The notes: generated by a model from the sequence alone, not told the origin. Counted from the stretch's first letter, positions 51,846 to 60,982 are shown. The stretch is DNA of 64,000 bases from DASSFZ01 sp035292585 (GCA_035292585.1 DATDPU010000159.1:7040-71039), one strand, 5' to 3'. Translations and numbers: made by a program.

Positions 51846-52133
51846 ACGTGGACCGCAGTCCAACTGCTGTCCAAACTTCTGAAAGAGAAACCGGGTTTCC
51901 CCGCAGTGGCACTGCGGGGAGCAGCACGATTGCTGTGCGAACTTCTGAAAGAGAAACCGGGTTTCCCCGCAGTGGCACTGCGGGGAGCAGCACGATTGCT
52001 GTGCGAACTTCTGAAAGAGAAACCGGGTTTCCCCGCAGTTGCACTGCAGGGAGCAGCACGATTGCTGTGCGAACTTCTGAAAGAGAAACCGGGTTTCTTG
52101 GAGAAACCCGGTTTCTGTGTGTAGGGAAAGTGG
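51846..52133. repeat. Tandem 66-bp array plus GAAACCGGGTTTC palindrome
   Basis: Three full 66-bp units (51876-52073, starting CTTCTGAAAG) and a partial fourth. Each unit holds GAGAAACCGGGTTTCC, the hairpin CCGCAGTGGCACTGCGG and CAGCACGATTGCTGTG. It ends with AGAAACCGGGTTTCT and AGAAACCCGGTTTCT (52084-52116). The unit length is divisible by three, so false ORFs run through it. No spacers vary, so it is not a CRISPR. Confidence 0.92.
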
Positions 52134-52139
52134 TATAAT
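52134..52139 (+). promoter_or_regulatory. sucC -10 element
   Basis: Perfect TATAAT 78 nt before the sucC start codon, directly behind the repeat array; the -35 position (GTTTCT) would lie in the array end. Confidence 0.55.
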
Positions 52140-52216
52140 CGCCACGTTAATCCACTCTGTCTCTCCTGATCGCCTGCGCGATTTCCGTTTTCAGCGCTGT
52201 ATTGGAGGCCAAACCT

Positions 52217-53554
52217 GTGAAGCTGCATGAATATCAATCGAAGTCGCTCTTCGCGCAATACGGTATCCCCATCCCCCGGGGCGAGGTGGCGACGACGCCG
52301 ACGGATGCCCGCCGGATCGCGCGTGATTTGGGGAAACGTGTTGTGATAAAAGCGCAAGTGTTGGTCGGCGGGCGAGGTAAGGCCGGCGGCATCCAGCTGG
52401 CGCGCGGCCCGGATGAAGCCGAGCGCGTCGCCGGTGAACTCTTATCGATGGAGATCAAGGGTTTGCCGGTTCGCAAAGTGCTCGTGGATGAGGCCGCCGA
52501 TATCAAAACCGAGATTTACCTGGGCGTCGTAATCGACCGCGCCCAGCGGCGTGTGGTGATGATGGCGTCGGCGGCGGGCGGCGTCGAAATCGAAGAGGTG
52601 GCCCGCGCCACGCCTGAGAAGATCGTCCGAGTGGCGATCGATCCCTTCTTAGCCCTGCGCGATTACCAGGCGCGGCAGATTGCATTTGGCATCGGCCTGC
52701 CGCGCGATCTGGTGCGCGATTTTACCTTGATTGCGCAAGCCCTCTACACCTGCTTTTTGGAAACCGATGCCAGCCTGGCCGAGATCAACCCGTTGGTCGT
52801 CACCGGCGAGAAGAAACTGCTCGCGCTGGACGGCAAGATTGTGCTCGATGACAATGCGTTGTTCCGCCATGCCAATCTGGCCGCGATGCGCGCCCTGGAA
52901 GAGGAAGCGCCGGCCGAGACCGAAGCGCGGCAACGCGGCCTATCCTATATTCAGCTCGACGGCGAGATTGGCTGCATGGTGAACGGCGCCGGTCTGGCGA
53001 TGGCGACGATGGACCTGACCAAGTTGTTCGGCGGCAGCCCGGCCAACTTCCTCGACATCGGCGGCGGCGCGCAGGCCGATAAGGTGGCGGCGGCGTTGCG
53101 CATCATTCTGGCGGATCCCAACGTGAAGGCCGTCTTGTTCAACATCTTCGGCGGCATCACGCGCTGTGACGAAGTGGCGCGCGGGATCGTCGCCGCCCTG
53201 CGTGAAGTCGGCGCCGACGCGCCGATGGTGGCGCGCCTGGTCGGCACGAACGAAGCAGAAGGGCGGCGCATCCTGGCCGAAGCGAACATGGGAACGGCCA
53301 CCACCCTGGCCGAGGCCGCGCAAAAAGCAGTGGCGGCGGCGCGCGGCGAAGACGCCGTGATCCAGCTGCCGCCGGTCGAGGTCAAGCCGCTACGCGCCCG
53401 GCGCGCCCCGGCGCGCGAAACGACGGCCAAACGTGTCTCGGCCAATGGGCGCCAATCGACGGCGAAGAAGGGCCTGGTTAAAAAAGCGACGACCAAAGCT
53501 GGAGCGGGCAAGACAAAATCGAAGGCCAAAGTCGCCGCTCGCTCGAAGCGGTAA
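52217..53554 (+). CDS. sucC: Succinate-CoA ligase (ADP-forming) beta subunit with Lys/Ala-rich tail
   Basis: The TCA-cycle enzyme subunit that binds nucleotide and part of succinate. ATP-grasp features: KLHEYQSKSLFAQYGIPIPRGEVA, VIKAQVLVGGRGKAGG, LEINPL-equivalent LAEINPLVV, and the C-terminal NIFGGITRCDEVARGIV. Start is the GTG at 52217 with GGAGG 8 nt upstream. The length, 445 residues, exceeds the usual ~390: the last ~55 residues are a basic, low-complexity tail (RRAPARETTAKR, KKGLVKKATTKAGAGKTK) like histone-H1-type tails, not part of the enzyme fold. sucD follows after 121 bp of repeat-type sequence. Confidence 0.95.
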   Translation: MKLHEYQSKSLFAQYGIPIPRGEVATTPTDARRIARDLGKRVVIKAQVLVGGRGKAGGIQLARGPDEAERVAGELLSMEIKGLPVRKVLVDEAADIKTEIYLGVVIDRAQRRVVMMASAAGGVEIEEVARATPEKIVRVAIDPFLALRDYQARQIAFGIGLPRDLVRDFTLIAQALYTCFLETDASLAEINPLVVTGEKKLLALDGKIVLDDNALFRHANLAAMRALEEEAPAETEARQRGLSYIQLDGEIGCMVNGAGLAMATMDLTKLFGGSPANFLDIGGGAQADKVAAALRIILADPNVKAVLFNIFGGITRCDEVARGIVAALREVGADAPMVARLVGTNEAEGRRILAEANMGTATTLAEAAQKAVAAARGEDAVIQLPPVEVKPLRARRAPARETTAKRVSANGRQSTAKKGLVKKATTKAGAGKTKSKAKVAARSKR

Positions 53555-53675
53555 AGCTTTGTGCCACAGCTGACACGGATGCCAGAAAATATCTGTGTTC
53601 ATCCGGGTTCGCCGTGGTTAAGACTCGCAGTTAAGAATTCGCAGTGCTTCGTGGATCGATGATAGTGGAGGGCTG

Positions 53676-54542
53676 ATGAGCATCCTCGTCAACAAGAGCA
53701 CGCGCCTGATCGTCCAGGGTATCACCGGGCGCGAAGGCGAGTTTCACACCCGGCAAATGGTCGAGTACGGTACTAACGTCGTGGGCGGCGTCACACCCGG
53801 CAAAGGCGGCGAGTGGGTCGCCAACGTGCCGGTATTCGATACGGCCAAAGAGGCTGTCGATGCGACGGGCGCAAACGCCTCGATCATTTACGTGCCGGCC
53901 CGTTTCGCGCCGGACGCGATTCTGGAAGCAACCGACGCGGGTGTTCCGCTGGTGGTGTGCATCACCGAGGGCGTGGCGGTGTTGGATATGATCCGCGTGC
54001 GGGCGTATCTGGATCAGCGCGGCACGCGCTTGGTTGGCCCGAATTGTCCGGGCCTGATCACACCCGGCGAAGCGAAGGTCGGCATCATCCCCGGTCACAT
54101 CTGCATGCCGGGCAACGTCGGTATCGTGTCGCGCAGCGGCACGTTGACTTATGAAGTGATTTACGCGCTCACCCAGCGCGGCATGGGCCAGAGTACGTGC
54201 GTCGGCATTGGCGGCGATCCCATCAACGGCACGTCCTTCATCGACGTGCTGGAGATGTTCGAGGACGACCCGCTCACCGACCGGGTGATCCTGATCGGCG
54301 AGATCGGTGGGACGGATGAAGAGCGCGCGGCCGATTTCATCGCCGCGAAGATGACTAAACCGGTGACCGCTTTCATTGCCGGGCGCACTGCGCCGCCGGG
54401 CCGGCGCATGGGCCATGCGGGAGCGATCATCGAAGGCGGCGCGGGCACGGCGGCGGACAAGATCGCTGCGTTCGCAGCCGTCGGCGTGCGAGTGGCGCAG
54501 CATCCTGAGGAAATACCCGATCTCGTAGCAGCGGTTGCCTGA
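53676..54542 (+). CDS. sucD: Succinate-CoA ligase alpha subunit
   Basis: A 288-residue subunit that binds CoA and carries the phosphohistidine, here His247 in RMGHAGAII. Rossmann CoA site: GITGREGEFHTRQMVEYGTNVVGG; the conserved VGPNCPG and SRSGTLTYEV blocks are present. GGAGGG lies just before the ATG. Together with sucC it makes succinyl-CoA synthetase. Standard length. Confidence 0.97.
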   Translation: MSILVNKSTRLIVQGITGREGEFHTRQMVEYGTNVVGGVTPGKGGEWVANVPVFDTAKEAVDATGANASIIYVPARFAPDAILEATDAGVPLVVCITEGVAVLDMIRVRAYLDQRGTRLVGPNCPGLITPGEAKVGIIPGHICMPGNVGIVSRSGTLTYEVIYALTQRGMGQSTCVGIGGDPINGTSFIDVLEMFEDDPLTDRVILIGEIGGTDEERAADFIAAKMTKPVTAFIAGRTAPPGRRMGHAGAIIEGGAGTAADKIAAFAAVGVRVAQHPEEIPDLVAAVA

Positions 54543-54572
54543 TCCCGATCGGGTGTTTCACCTGCCAAAATA

Positions 54573-54615
54573 GCGGTCTCAACGGGTTAAGCGCCGGCGT
54601 TGAGGCCGCGCTTTC
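54573..54615 (+). terminator. Probable terminator after sucD
   Basis: 12-nt arms GCGGTCTCAACG (54573-54584) and CGTTGAGGCCGC (54598-54609) with one G-U pair, followed by GCTTTCTT; a weak T-tract. Confidence 0.5.
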
Positions 54616-54625
54616 TTGATCGCTT

Positions 54626-57346
54626 ATGCTCAAACGGCTCTCCGCACGCATCGATCCCTTCCTGGCCGCCGCGCTGTTGATCGCGTTGATCGCTGCGTTA
54701 CCATTGCTCACCCGACCTGGCTTGCCGCGCCATACCGACCTTGAGCTGCACGTCTTGCGCGCGGCGGAGTTTCAGCGCCTGCTGGTGGAGCGACCGCTGG
54801 CGTATCCGCGCTGGGCGCCTGATTTCTACTACGGCTACGGTTACCCGATCTTCAACTACTACGCGCCGCTGACGTACACTGCGGCGGCGGCGTTCGCGCT
54901 GGCGCCCGGCCTGGGCAGCGTGGGCGGGATGAAGCTGGTTCTGCTGTTGACTTTCGCCCTGGCGGCGCTCGGCGCGTTCTGCCTGGCCCGGCGACACTTT
55001 GGGGCCAGCCCCGGTGTGGTAGCCGCTGCGGTTTACGTTCTCTCGCCGTATCTGCTCTTCATCGATCCCTTCATGCGCGGCGATGCGGCTGAGTTTCTGG
55101 CGCTGGGCATTTTGCCGTGGGTCTTCCTCGCGTTTGATCGCCCACTGAGATCGGCGCGCGCGGCGGGCTGCGCAGCTCTGACCCTGGCCGTGTTCATTTT
55201 CAGCCACAACCTCATGGCCCTGATCGGCGCGGTGATGTTGGTCGCCTGGCTGCTGTGGCGGGGGTTGTTCGTCGATGGGGTAGGGCGCTGGCCGCGCGAT
55301 CTGGCCGCGATTGCATTGGCCGCCGGTCTGACCGCTATTTTCTGGTTGCCTTTCCTGGCCGAACGCGACGCGGTGCGTCTCGACGTGGCCGGGCCTGGGC
55401 ACTTCGATTTTCGAAATCACTTTGTCGAGCTCGGCGCGCTGTTGCAGCCGGCGCCGGCGCTCGACCTGGGCGCGACCACGCCGCACTTTGTTTACAATCT
55501 CGGCCTCGCGCACTGGCTGCTGGCGCTGCTCGCACTGCCGGCCCTGCGAAACCTGCGTCGACCTATGTCGCGCATTCTACTATTCTTCATTCTCCTTTCC
55601 CTGTTCCTGGTGTTCTTGATCACGCCGGCCTCGGCTTTTTTGTGGGAAGCCTTCCCGGCTTCCGCGCTGATCCAGTTCCCCTGGCGTTTCCTCGGCCCGG
55701 CCGCATTCGCGCTGGCGATGTGCGCGGCGGCCGGGGTCTCCGTTCTGCGGAAGTTCGCCCCGGCCCTTGCGCTGGCGGGTGTCTTAGGGCTGGCTCTGCC
55801 GACGATGTATCCGCCGCTGTGGGAGGCAGCGTTTGGCGACACGTCGCCGCGCGGCCTGATCGATTTTGAGTTGAGCGGCGTGGCGTTAGGCACAACGTCG
55901 ACCGGCGATTTCTTGCCGGTGACGGTCGCGCAGGTTCCGCCTCCGGTTCAACCGGTGCTGGATGCGTATCGTGTTGGTCGCGCCGTCGATCGGTTTGATT
56001 ACAGCGCCGCGCCAGAGGTGCAGGTCAAGCCGGCACGCCTGGGCGATCTCGAAGCCAGCTACACTGTTCAGTCGACGACGCCGTTCACCGCGCGCTTCTA
56101 CCTCTTCGCGTTCCCCGGCTGGCGGGCCTACGTGGATGGACAACCGGTTTCGAGCCGCCCCGCTGAACGAGACGGGTTCATCCTGTTTGACGTGCCAGCT
56201 TCGGCGCACTCCTTCGGCGTCCGGTTCGAATCGACGCCGCCTCGAACGCTGGGCACGCTGGTGACGCTGGTGAGCGCTTCAGGCTTGATCGTTCTATTCG
56301 TGAGGCCATCATGGTATCGGCGACAGCCCCCTCCGCTCCGCTACGGGGGTCTTCGAGAGTCGCCTCCTACAAACTCCAACTCCAACTCCAACTCTAACTC
56401 TAACTCTAACTCCCTCCTCCTCCCGCTCCTTGCCTTCCTCGCTCTTAGAATTGCAATCTTCGATCGTTGCGATACCTGTTTCCGATACACCTCGCCGCCC
56501 GGTCAGGCGTTGGCCGCGACGAATGCGCAAGCGGCGAATTTCGGCAATCACATCGCCTTGCTCGGCTTCGATCTGCCGCGCCGCGAAGTGGAGTCCGGCC
56601 AGACGCTCCCGCTCACGCTGTATTGGAAAGCCACCGCCCCGGTCCCGATTAACTATCAAGTGTTCGCACATCTCACCCGCCCGCCATTCATCCTGTGGGG
56701 ACAGTCGGACAAGCTCAACCCGGGCGACTTTCCTTCCACGCGTTGGCCGCTCGACAAATATGTGTGGGACGATCATCGGCTGCGCGTCTTGCCGGGAACG
56801 CCGCCGGGTGACTATACCATCGTCGTCGGGCTATACACGCTCGGCGATGGTCGGCGTGCGCCGGTCTTCGATGCGGCGGGTGGCGTCATCGGCGATAGTG
56901 TACAATTGAGCTTGCCCGTGCGTGTGGTGCGTCCATCTGCGCCGCCCTCGATCGAGTCGTTGGGGTTGGAGCGCCGGCTCGATCGACGTCTGGGCGATCT
57001 GGTTTTGCTGGGCGGGTCGGTCGAGCAGAGGTCGCTGCCTCGGCCCAACTTTGTCCGTCTCACGCTGTTCTGGCAGGCAAGCCTGAGTTCGCCCCAGAGT
57101 GTAACCATCCACGCGCAGTTGATCGACGGCAGCAGCCGTGTGGCGAGCGAGATCGTCACCGCGCCGACCGGCAGCGTTTATCCTACTGTCGCGTGGCAGG
57201 CGGGCGAGATTGTACGCGACGTGGTTGCGTTCTGGCTGCCGCCTGAGTTTGCGCCGGGCAGTTATCGGTTGCGGGTGAGCCTCGAAGCTGAAACCGGGCC
57301 GCTGGGTCCGGACGTCGAGTTTGGGAAAATCGAAGTGGTTGATTAG
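54626..57346 (+). CDS. Large polytopic membrane protein, PTPS-related (PF10131-like) type
   Basis: A 906-residue protein. The first ~420 residues hold about ten helices and the block TDLELHVLRAAEFQRLLVERPLAYPRWAPDFYYGYGYPIFNYYAPL, quoted here in part, typical of the 6-pyruvoyl-tetrahydropterin-synthase-related membrane family, which resembles GT-C transferases. Then a soluble beta domain, one further helix (about 550), and an outer region of two beta-sandwich-like domains (about 600-906). Residues about 565-596 (RRQPPPLRYGGLRESPP and NSNSNS) derive from a repeat element plus a 6-bp repeat, carried in frame. Probably another envelope glycan enzyme. Confidence 0.72.
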   Translation: MLKRLSARIDPFLAAALLIALIAALPLLTRPGLPRHTDLELHVLRAAEFQRLLVERPLAYPRWAPDFYYGYGYPIFNYYAPLTYTAAAAFALAPGLGSVGGMKLVLLLTFALAALGAFCLARRHFGASPGVVAAAVYVLSPYLLFIDPFMRGDAAEFLALGILPWVFLAFDRPLRSARAAGCAALTLAVFIFSHNLMALIGAVMLVAWLLWRGLFVDGVGRWPRDLAAIALAAGLTAIFWLPFLAERDAVRLDVAGPGHFDFRNHFVELGALLQPAPALDLGATTPHFVYNLGLAHWLLALLALPALRNLRRPMSRILLFFILLSLFLVFLITPASAFLWEAFPASALIQFPWRFLGPAAFALAMCAAAGVSVLRKFAPALALAGVLGLALPTMYPPLWEAAFGDTSPRGLIDFELSGVALGTTSTGDFLPVTVAQVPPPVQPVLDAYRVGRAVDRFDYSAAPEVQVKPARLGDLEASYTVQSTTPFTARFYLFAFPGWRAYVDGQPVSSRPAERDGFILFDVPASAHSFGVRFESTPPRTLGTLVTLVSASGLIVLFVRPSWYRRQPPPLRYGGLRESPPTNSNSNSNSNSNSNSLLLPLLAFLALRIAIFDRCDTCFRYTSPPGQALAATNAQAANFGNHIALLGFDLPRREVESGQTLPLTLYWKATAPVPINYQVFAHLTRPPFILWGQSDKLNPGDFPSTRWPLDKYVWDDHRLRVLPGTPPGDYTIVVGLYTLGDGRRAPVFDAAGGVIGDSVQLSLPVRVVRPSAPPSIESLGLERRLDRRLGDLVLLGGSVEQRSLPRPNFVRLTLFWQASLSSPQSVTIHAQLIDGSSRVASEIVTAPTGSVYPTVAWQAGEIVRDVVAFWLPPEFAPGSYRLRVSLEAETGPLGPDVEFGKIEVVD
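56318..56413. repeat. GGCGACA...GTCGCCTCCTAC fragment and (AACTCC)7 repeat inside coding sequence
   Basis: 56318-56370 resembles 12372-12424 (CGGCGACAGCCCCC to GAGTCGCCTCCTAC). It is followed by seven AACTCC/AACTCT hexamers (56372-56413) encoding Asn-Ser repeats. Hexamer changes keep frame. Confidence 0.85.
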
Positions 57347-57377
57347 AGATTGGAGACTGGAGAGTGGAGATTGGCGC

Positions 57378-58361
57378 ATGAACAAACGCGAACGTCTTGA
57401 AGCGACCATACACGGCCAGGCAGTCGATCGCGTGCCGGTTGCATTATGGCGGCACTTTCCCGGCGACGATCAACGCCCGGCCGATCTGGCTGCTGCGACG
57501 CTGGCTTTTCAGCAGCGGTGGGATTTCGATTTCGTCAAGGTCACGCCGGCCAGTTCTTACTGCGTCCGCGATTGGGGCGCAGAAGATATCTGGCTGGGCA
57601 ACATCGAAGGCACGCGCGATTACACCCTGCGGCCGGTTCGCGCGCCTGAGGATTGGCTGGCGCTGCGGGTACTCGATCCGCAGGCGGGTGCGCTGGGCGA
57701 TCAGTTGCGCTGCCTGAGCTTGATTCGAGCGGAGCTGCCCGACACGCCGATCATCCAGACGATCTTCAACCCGCTGGCGCAGGCCAAGAACCTGGCCGGT
57801 CCCGACTTGATCGAAACGCTGCGCACGCATCCGCATGCAGCCCGGCACGGCCTGGAGACGATCGCCCAGACGACGGTTGAGTTCATTCGCGCCGCCCGGG
57901 CAACGGGCATCGACGGCATCTTCTACGCCGTTCAGCACGCCAGCGCTCAGCTGATGAGCGTGAGCGAGTATCGTGAGTTCGGCGCCGAGTACGATCGGCG
58001 TGTGCTCGACGAAGTGGGTGACTTGTGGCTGAACGTGCTGCACCTGCACGGCGACGCCGTTTATTTCGATCTCTTGTCGGATTACCCGGTTCAGGTGTGG
58101 AATTGGCACGATCGCGAGACGCCGCCTGATCTGAAGCAAGGTCTGGCGCAAGTGCGCGGGGCCGTATGCGGCGGCATTGCGCGCGATCTGACCATGCTGC
58201 GCGGCGCTCCCGCTAGTGTCACGGCGGAGATTGAAGACGCGATTCAACAGACCAATGGCCGGCGTTTGATCGTGGGCACGGGCTGTGTTACGCTGATCCC
58301 GTCGCCAGAGGCAAATTTGCGCGCTGCGCGCAGCGCGGTACAATCGAGCCACCGGGCCTGA
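57378..58361 (+). CDS. Uroporphyrinogen decarboxylase-family protein
   Basis: A 327-residue TIM-barrel protein of the URO-D superfamily. Visible: NKRERLEATIHGQAVDRVPVALWRHFPGDD, split over the N-terminus, which is the standard family opening; VKVTPASSYCVRDWG; TIFNPLAQAKNL; and LHLHGDAVYFDLL with DYPVQVWNWHDRETPP near the end. The N-terminal Arg pair of true HemE is not evident and no other heme genes are nearby, so it may be a methyltransferase-type relative (MtaA/CmuA group). Start is the ATG at 57378; the 19 upstream codons come from GATTGGAGACTGG-type repeat sequence. Confidence 0.85.
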   Translation: MNKRERLEATIHGQAVDRVPVALWRHFPGDDQRPADLAAATLAFQQRWDFDFVKVTPASSYCVRDWGAEDIWLGNIEGTRDYTLRPVRAPEDWLALRVLDPQAGALGDQLRCLSLIRAELPDTPIIQTIFNPLAQAKNLAGPDLIETLRTHPHAARHGLETIAQTTVEFIRAARATGIDGIFYAVQHASAQLMSVSEYREFGAEYDRRVLDEVGDLWLNVLHLHGDAVYFDLLSDYPVQVWNWHDRETPPDLKQGLAQVRGAVCGGIARDLTMLRGAPASVTAEIEDAIQQTNGRRLIVGTGCVTLIPSPEANLRAARSAVQSSHRA

Positions 58362-58392
58362 GGCGAAACGAGATTCTTTATGAGAATACCTA

Positions 58393-58422
58393 TTGACAGC
58401 CGCCAAAATCCTGTTGTACTAT
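58393..58422 (+). promoter_or_regulatory. moeA promoter
   Basis: TTGACA (58393-58398), 18-bp spacer, TACTAT (58417-58422). The leader is about 25 nt and reads CCGGGGAAACGCCG just before the ATG. Confidence 0.65.
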
Positions 58423-58453
58423 TACGGGCGGTCTGCCGGGGAAACGCCGTAGC

Positions 58454-59716
58454 ATGAGTGCGCCGGCCGAAATGTTGAGCGTGGCCGAAGCGCGCGCGGC
58501 CATTCTGGAGCGCTTCAGCGCGCTCGAACCGGAGACCGTTGCGCTCCTCGACTCGCTCGATCGGGTGCTGGCTGAACGTATCGCAGCCGACATCGATCTG
58601 CCGCCTTTTGCCAATTCCTCGATGGACGGCTATGCGGTGCGGGCAGCCGACTCGGCCGGCGCTTCCCGCGATCGACCGGTGCGGTTGAGCGTCGTCGCCG
58701 ACGTGGCCGCCGGGCATCCGGCGGATGTGACGCTCGAACCGGGGACGGCGGCGCGCATCACCACCGGTGCGCCGCTGCCGCGCGGGGCGGATGCCGTGGC
58801 GCCGGTTGAAATGACGGATGACCCGGCGCGCGGCGCAAGCAGCCTGCGCTCTGAAGTCTCGATCTTTCAAGAAGTTAGCGGCGGCGCATACGTGCGTTAT
58901 CCGGGCGAGGACGTCCCGCGCGGCCAGCGGGTGCTGGAACCGGGCGCGATCGTTCGACCGCAGGAAGTAGCCATGCTGGCCGCGGTCGGACGCGAAGCCG
59001 TGCAGGTGGTGCGCCGACCGCGTGTGGCGCTCTTTGCGACGGGCGATGAGCTGGTGCCGCCCAGACAAGTGCCCGGCCCCGGCCAGATTCGGAACGTGAA
59101 TGAGTACGGCACGGCGGCGCTCGTCGCTCGCTACGGCGGCGTGCCTTTGCTGCTTGGCATCGCGCGCGATCAGGAATCGGCCATTCGGGAGAAGTTTGAA
59201 ATCGCGTTAGCGCAGCGCGCCGACTTGATAGTTACCTCGGCCGGCGTTTCGGTCGGCGCGCACGATCTGGTGAAAGACGTGGTGCAGGCCAGCGGCGCGC
59301 TCGCGCTGTGGCGTATCCGGATGCGGCCGGGCAAGCCCTTAGCCTTTGGACATTACGCAGGGACGCCGTTCTTCGGACTGCCGGGTAACCCGGTGTCGGC
59401 TATGCTAACGCTGGAACAGTTTGTGCGGCCGGTGTTGCTTAAGTTGAGCGGCCGGACACGCTGGAATAAACCTACGGTGCAGGTGACGCTGCTGGAGACG
59501 GTGACGAGCGATGGACGCGAGACGTATGCGCGCGCGTGGGTCGAGCGGGAGGGCGCGGGTTACGTCGCGCGCTTGAGCGGCGGACAGGGATCGAATGTGT
59601 TGAGCGCGCTGACAGGGGCGAATGCACTGCTGATTGTGCCGGAGGGCGTGACCCGGCTGGAAGCCGGTTCCCAGGCAGCGGCGCAAATGTTGAACTGGCC
59701 GGAGGAAGTCGTATAA
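58454..59716 (+). CDS. moeA: Molybdopterin molybdenumtransferase
   Basis: Inserts molybdate into adenylated molybdopterin. The 420-residue protein shows NSSMDGYAVR, ITTGAPLPRGADAVAP, ALFATGDELVPP, SAGVSVGAHDLVKDV and GLPGNPVSAML, all standard MoeA blocks. Domain order is normal and length typical. It has its own promoter. No other Moco genes occur in the window, but its presence implies molybdenum or tungsten enzymes; the SsnA-like protein at 7183-8535 may be related. Confidence 0.96.
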   Translation: MSAPAEMLSVAEARAAILERFSALEPETVALLDSLDRVLAERIAADIDLPPFANSSMDGYAVRAADSAGASRDRPVRLSVVADVAAGHPADVTLEPGTAARITTGAPLPRGADAVAPVEMTDDPARGASSLRSEVSIFQEVSGGAYVRYPGEDVPRGQRVLEPGAIVRPQEVAMLAAVGREAVQVVRRPRVALFATGDELVPPRQVPGPGQIRNVNEYGTAALVARYGGVPLLLGIARDQESAIREKFEIALAQRADLIVTSAGVSVGAHDLVKDVVQASGALALWRIRMRPGKPLAFGHYAGTPFFGLPGNPVSAMLTLEQFVRPVLLKLSGRTRWNKPTVQVTLLETVTSDGRETYARAWVEREGAGYVARLSGGQGSNVLSALTGANALLIVPEGVTRLEAGSQAAAQMLNWPEEVV

Positions 59717-59747
59717 GGGGCGGGCCACACTGGAATCGGAGTGAGCT

Positions 59748-60425
59748 GTGGCTAAGGCAAAGGTAAAACGGAAGCAGAGTAGTGGATCGGGGCTTATCAT
59801 CGTTGTCGCATTGGGCGCGGTGATGGTGGTCCTGGGGTTGATCGTGCTGAGCGGCGGCTTTGCGCCGCCTGCGTCTGCACCATCGGTGTCCGCATTGGAA
59901 CTGTGTAATGGGAAACCCTGCCCGGCCAAAGGCGACCCGAATGCGCCGGTCGTGATGATCGAATTGTCCGATTATGCATGCCACAACTGTCGCGACTTCG
60001 TGTTGAATACGGAGCCGCTGCTGGAGCAGGAGTATGTCGATACCGGACAGGTACGCTATGTGTCGCACGTGTTTGCGCTCTGGCCGGAGAGTCAGCCGGC
60101 CGCAGCCGCGGCGCTGTGCGCGAATGAGCAGGGCAAATACTGGGAGTTTCACAAGCAGGCGTTTCTGAATTTCGAGCAGGGTTCGTTTCCAACTACCGAG
60201 GCCGTTCTCAACTGGGGCCAGCAGATCGGGCTGGATTCCGCCGCGTTCAAGACGTGCGTTGATTCCGGCCGTTATACCTATGATGTCCAGGTGTCTGCGT
60301 TGGAAGGGAATCGCGCCGGTGTTACCGGCACACCGGCATTTTTCATTAACGGTCAGCTGATTACCGGTAATGCTTCGCTTGCCGATTTTCGTCGCGCCAT
60401 TGATGCGGCCTTGGCAGGGCAGTAA
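59748..60425 (+). CDS. Membrane-anchored DsbA-like thiol oxidoreductase
   Basis: A 225-residue protein with a basic N-terminus, one signal-anchor helix (about residues 14-35) and a thioredoxin-fold domain of the DsbA/thioredoxin_4 group. The active site is C78-H-N-C81 in SDYACHNCRDF, and the cis-Pro loop is GVTGTPAFFINGQ. It faces outside and should make disulfides in exported proteins. GTG start. The next gene, a VKOR homologue, overlaps its stop codon (TAATG), so the pair is translationally coupled and acts together. Confidence 0.9.
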   Translation: MAKAKVKRKQSSGSGLIIVVALGAVMVVLGLIVLSGGFAPPASAPSVSALELCNGKPCPAKGDPNAPVVMIELSDYACHNCRDFVLNTEPLLEQEYVDTGQVRYVSHVFALWPESQPAAAAALCANEQGKYWEFHKQAFLNFEQGSFPTTEAVLNWGQQIGLDSAAFKTCVDSGRYTYDVQVSALEGNRAGVTGTPAFFINGQLITGNASLADFRRAIDAALAGQ

Positions 60426-60895
60426 TGACGGCCATGTTCGAGAAACACCGCCTGGCGCTGGCGCAAATCGTCTTATCGGCCGCTGGCGTTGCGGTCGCGG
60501 CGATCCTAACCTCATTCCACTACAGCCCGCAGACGACGGCCGCGTTGTGCACGGGCGCCGGAGGCTGCGAAGCGGTCAATACCAGCCCGTACTCGACGGT
60601 GGCCGGCATCCCCATTGCTCTAATCGGCTTGGGCGCGTATGTCGTGATTGGTGCGCTGGCTTGCTGGTCAACCCGGGAAGGAGCGCTGGCCGAGCAGGCC
60701 CCATTAGCGGTGTTCGGCCTGTCGCTGGTCGGCGTGTTATACTCGCTCTACCTGACTTATTTGGAGTTGTTCGTCATTCGCGAAATCTGCCCGTGGTGTG
60801 TGGCGTCGGCCGTGCTCATCACGGCAATCTGGGTCTTGGCCGTGGTTGACTTGGTGAAGCGCCGGCAGGCCGACGTTGCAGAGGCCGATGCGTGA
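60425..60895 (+). CDS. VKOR-family disulfide-generating membrane protein
   Basis: A 156-residue protein with four or five helices. Loop cysteines C42 and C48 (LCTGAGGCEAVNTSPYSTVAGIP) and the CxxC C122-P-W-C125 near the quinone match bacterial VKOR, which reoxidises DsbA using quinone. The S/T residue following the second loop Cys is conserved (NTSPYS). The ATG overlaps the DsbA-like stop. This replaces DsbB, as in many actinobacteria and Chloroflexota. Confidence 0.92.
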   Translation: MTAMFEKHRLALAQIVLSAAGVAVAAILTSFHYSPQTTAALCTGAGGCEAVNTSPYSTVAGIPIALIGLGAYVVIGALACWSTREGALAEQAPLAVFGLSLVGVLYSLYLTYLELFVIREICPWCVASAVLITAIWVLAVVDLVKRRQADVAEADA

Positions 60896-60982
60896 ACTTG
60901 CACGCCCGCATATCCGGGAATGAGCCTCCCGCAGGATATCACTTCAATCTGATCTCAATACTGATCAGGAGGAAAGAGCGGT

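Noticed and set aside
51848..52145. Open frames of 22-residue repeats on both strands, and a CRISPR-like look
   Set aside because: They arise because the 66-bp unit is divisible by three; there are no variable spacers, no cas genes and no protein-like composition.
58423..58453. Moco riboswitch before moeA
   Set aside because: Only CCGGGGAAACGCCG is suggestive; the leader is about 25 nt, far too short for the known Moco RNA motif.
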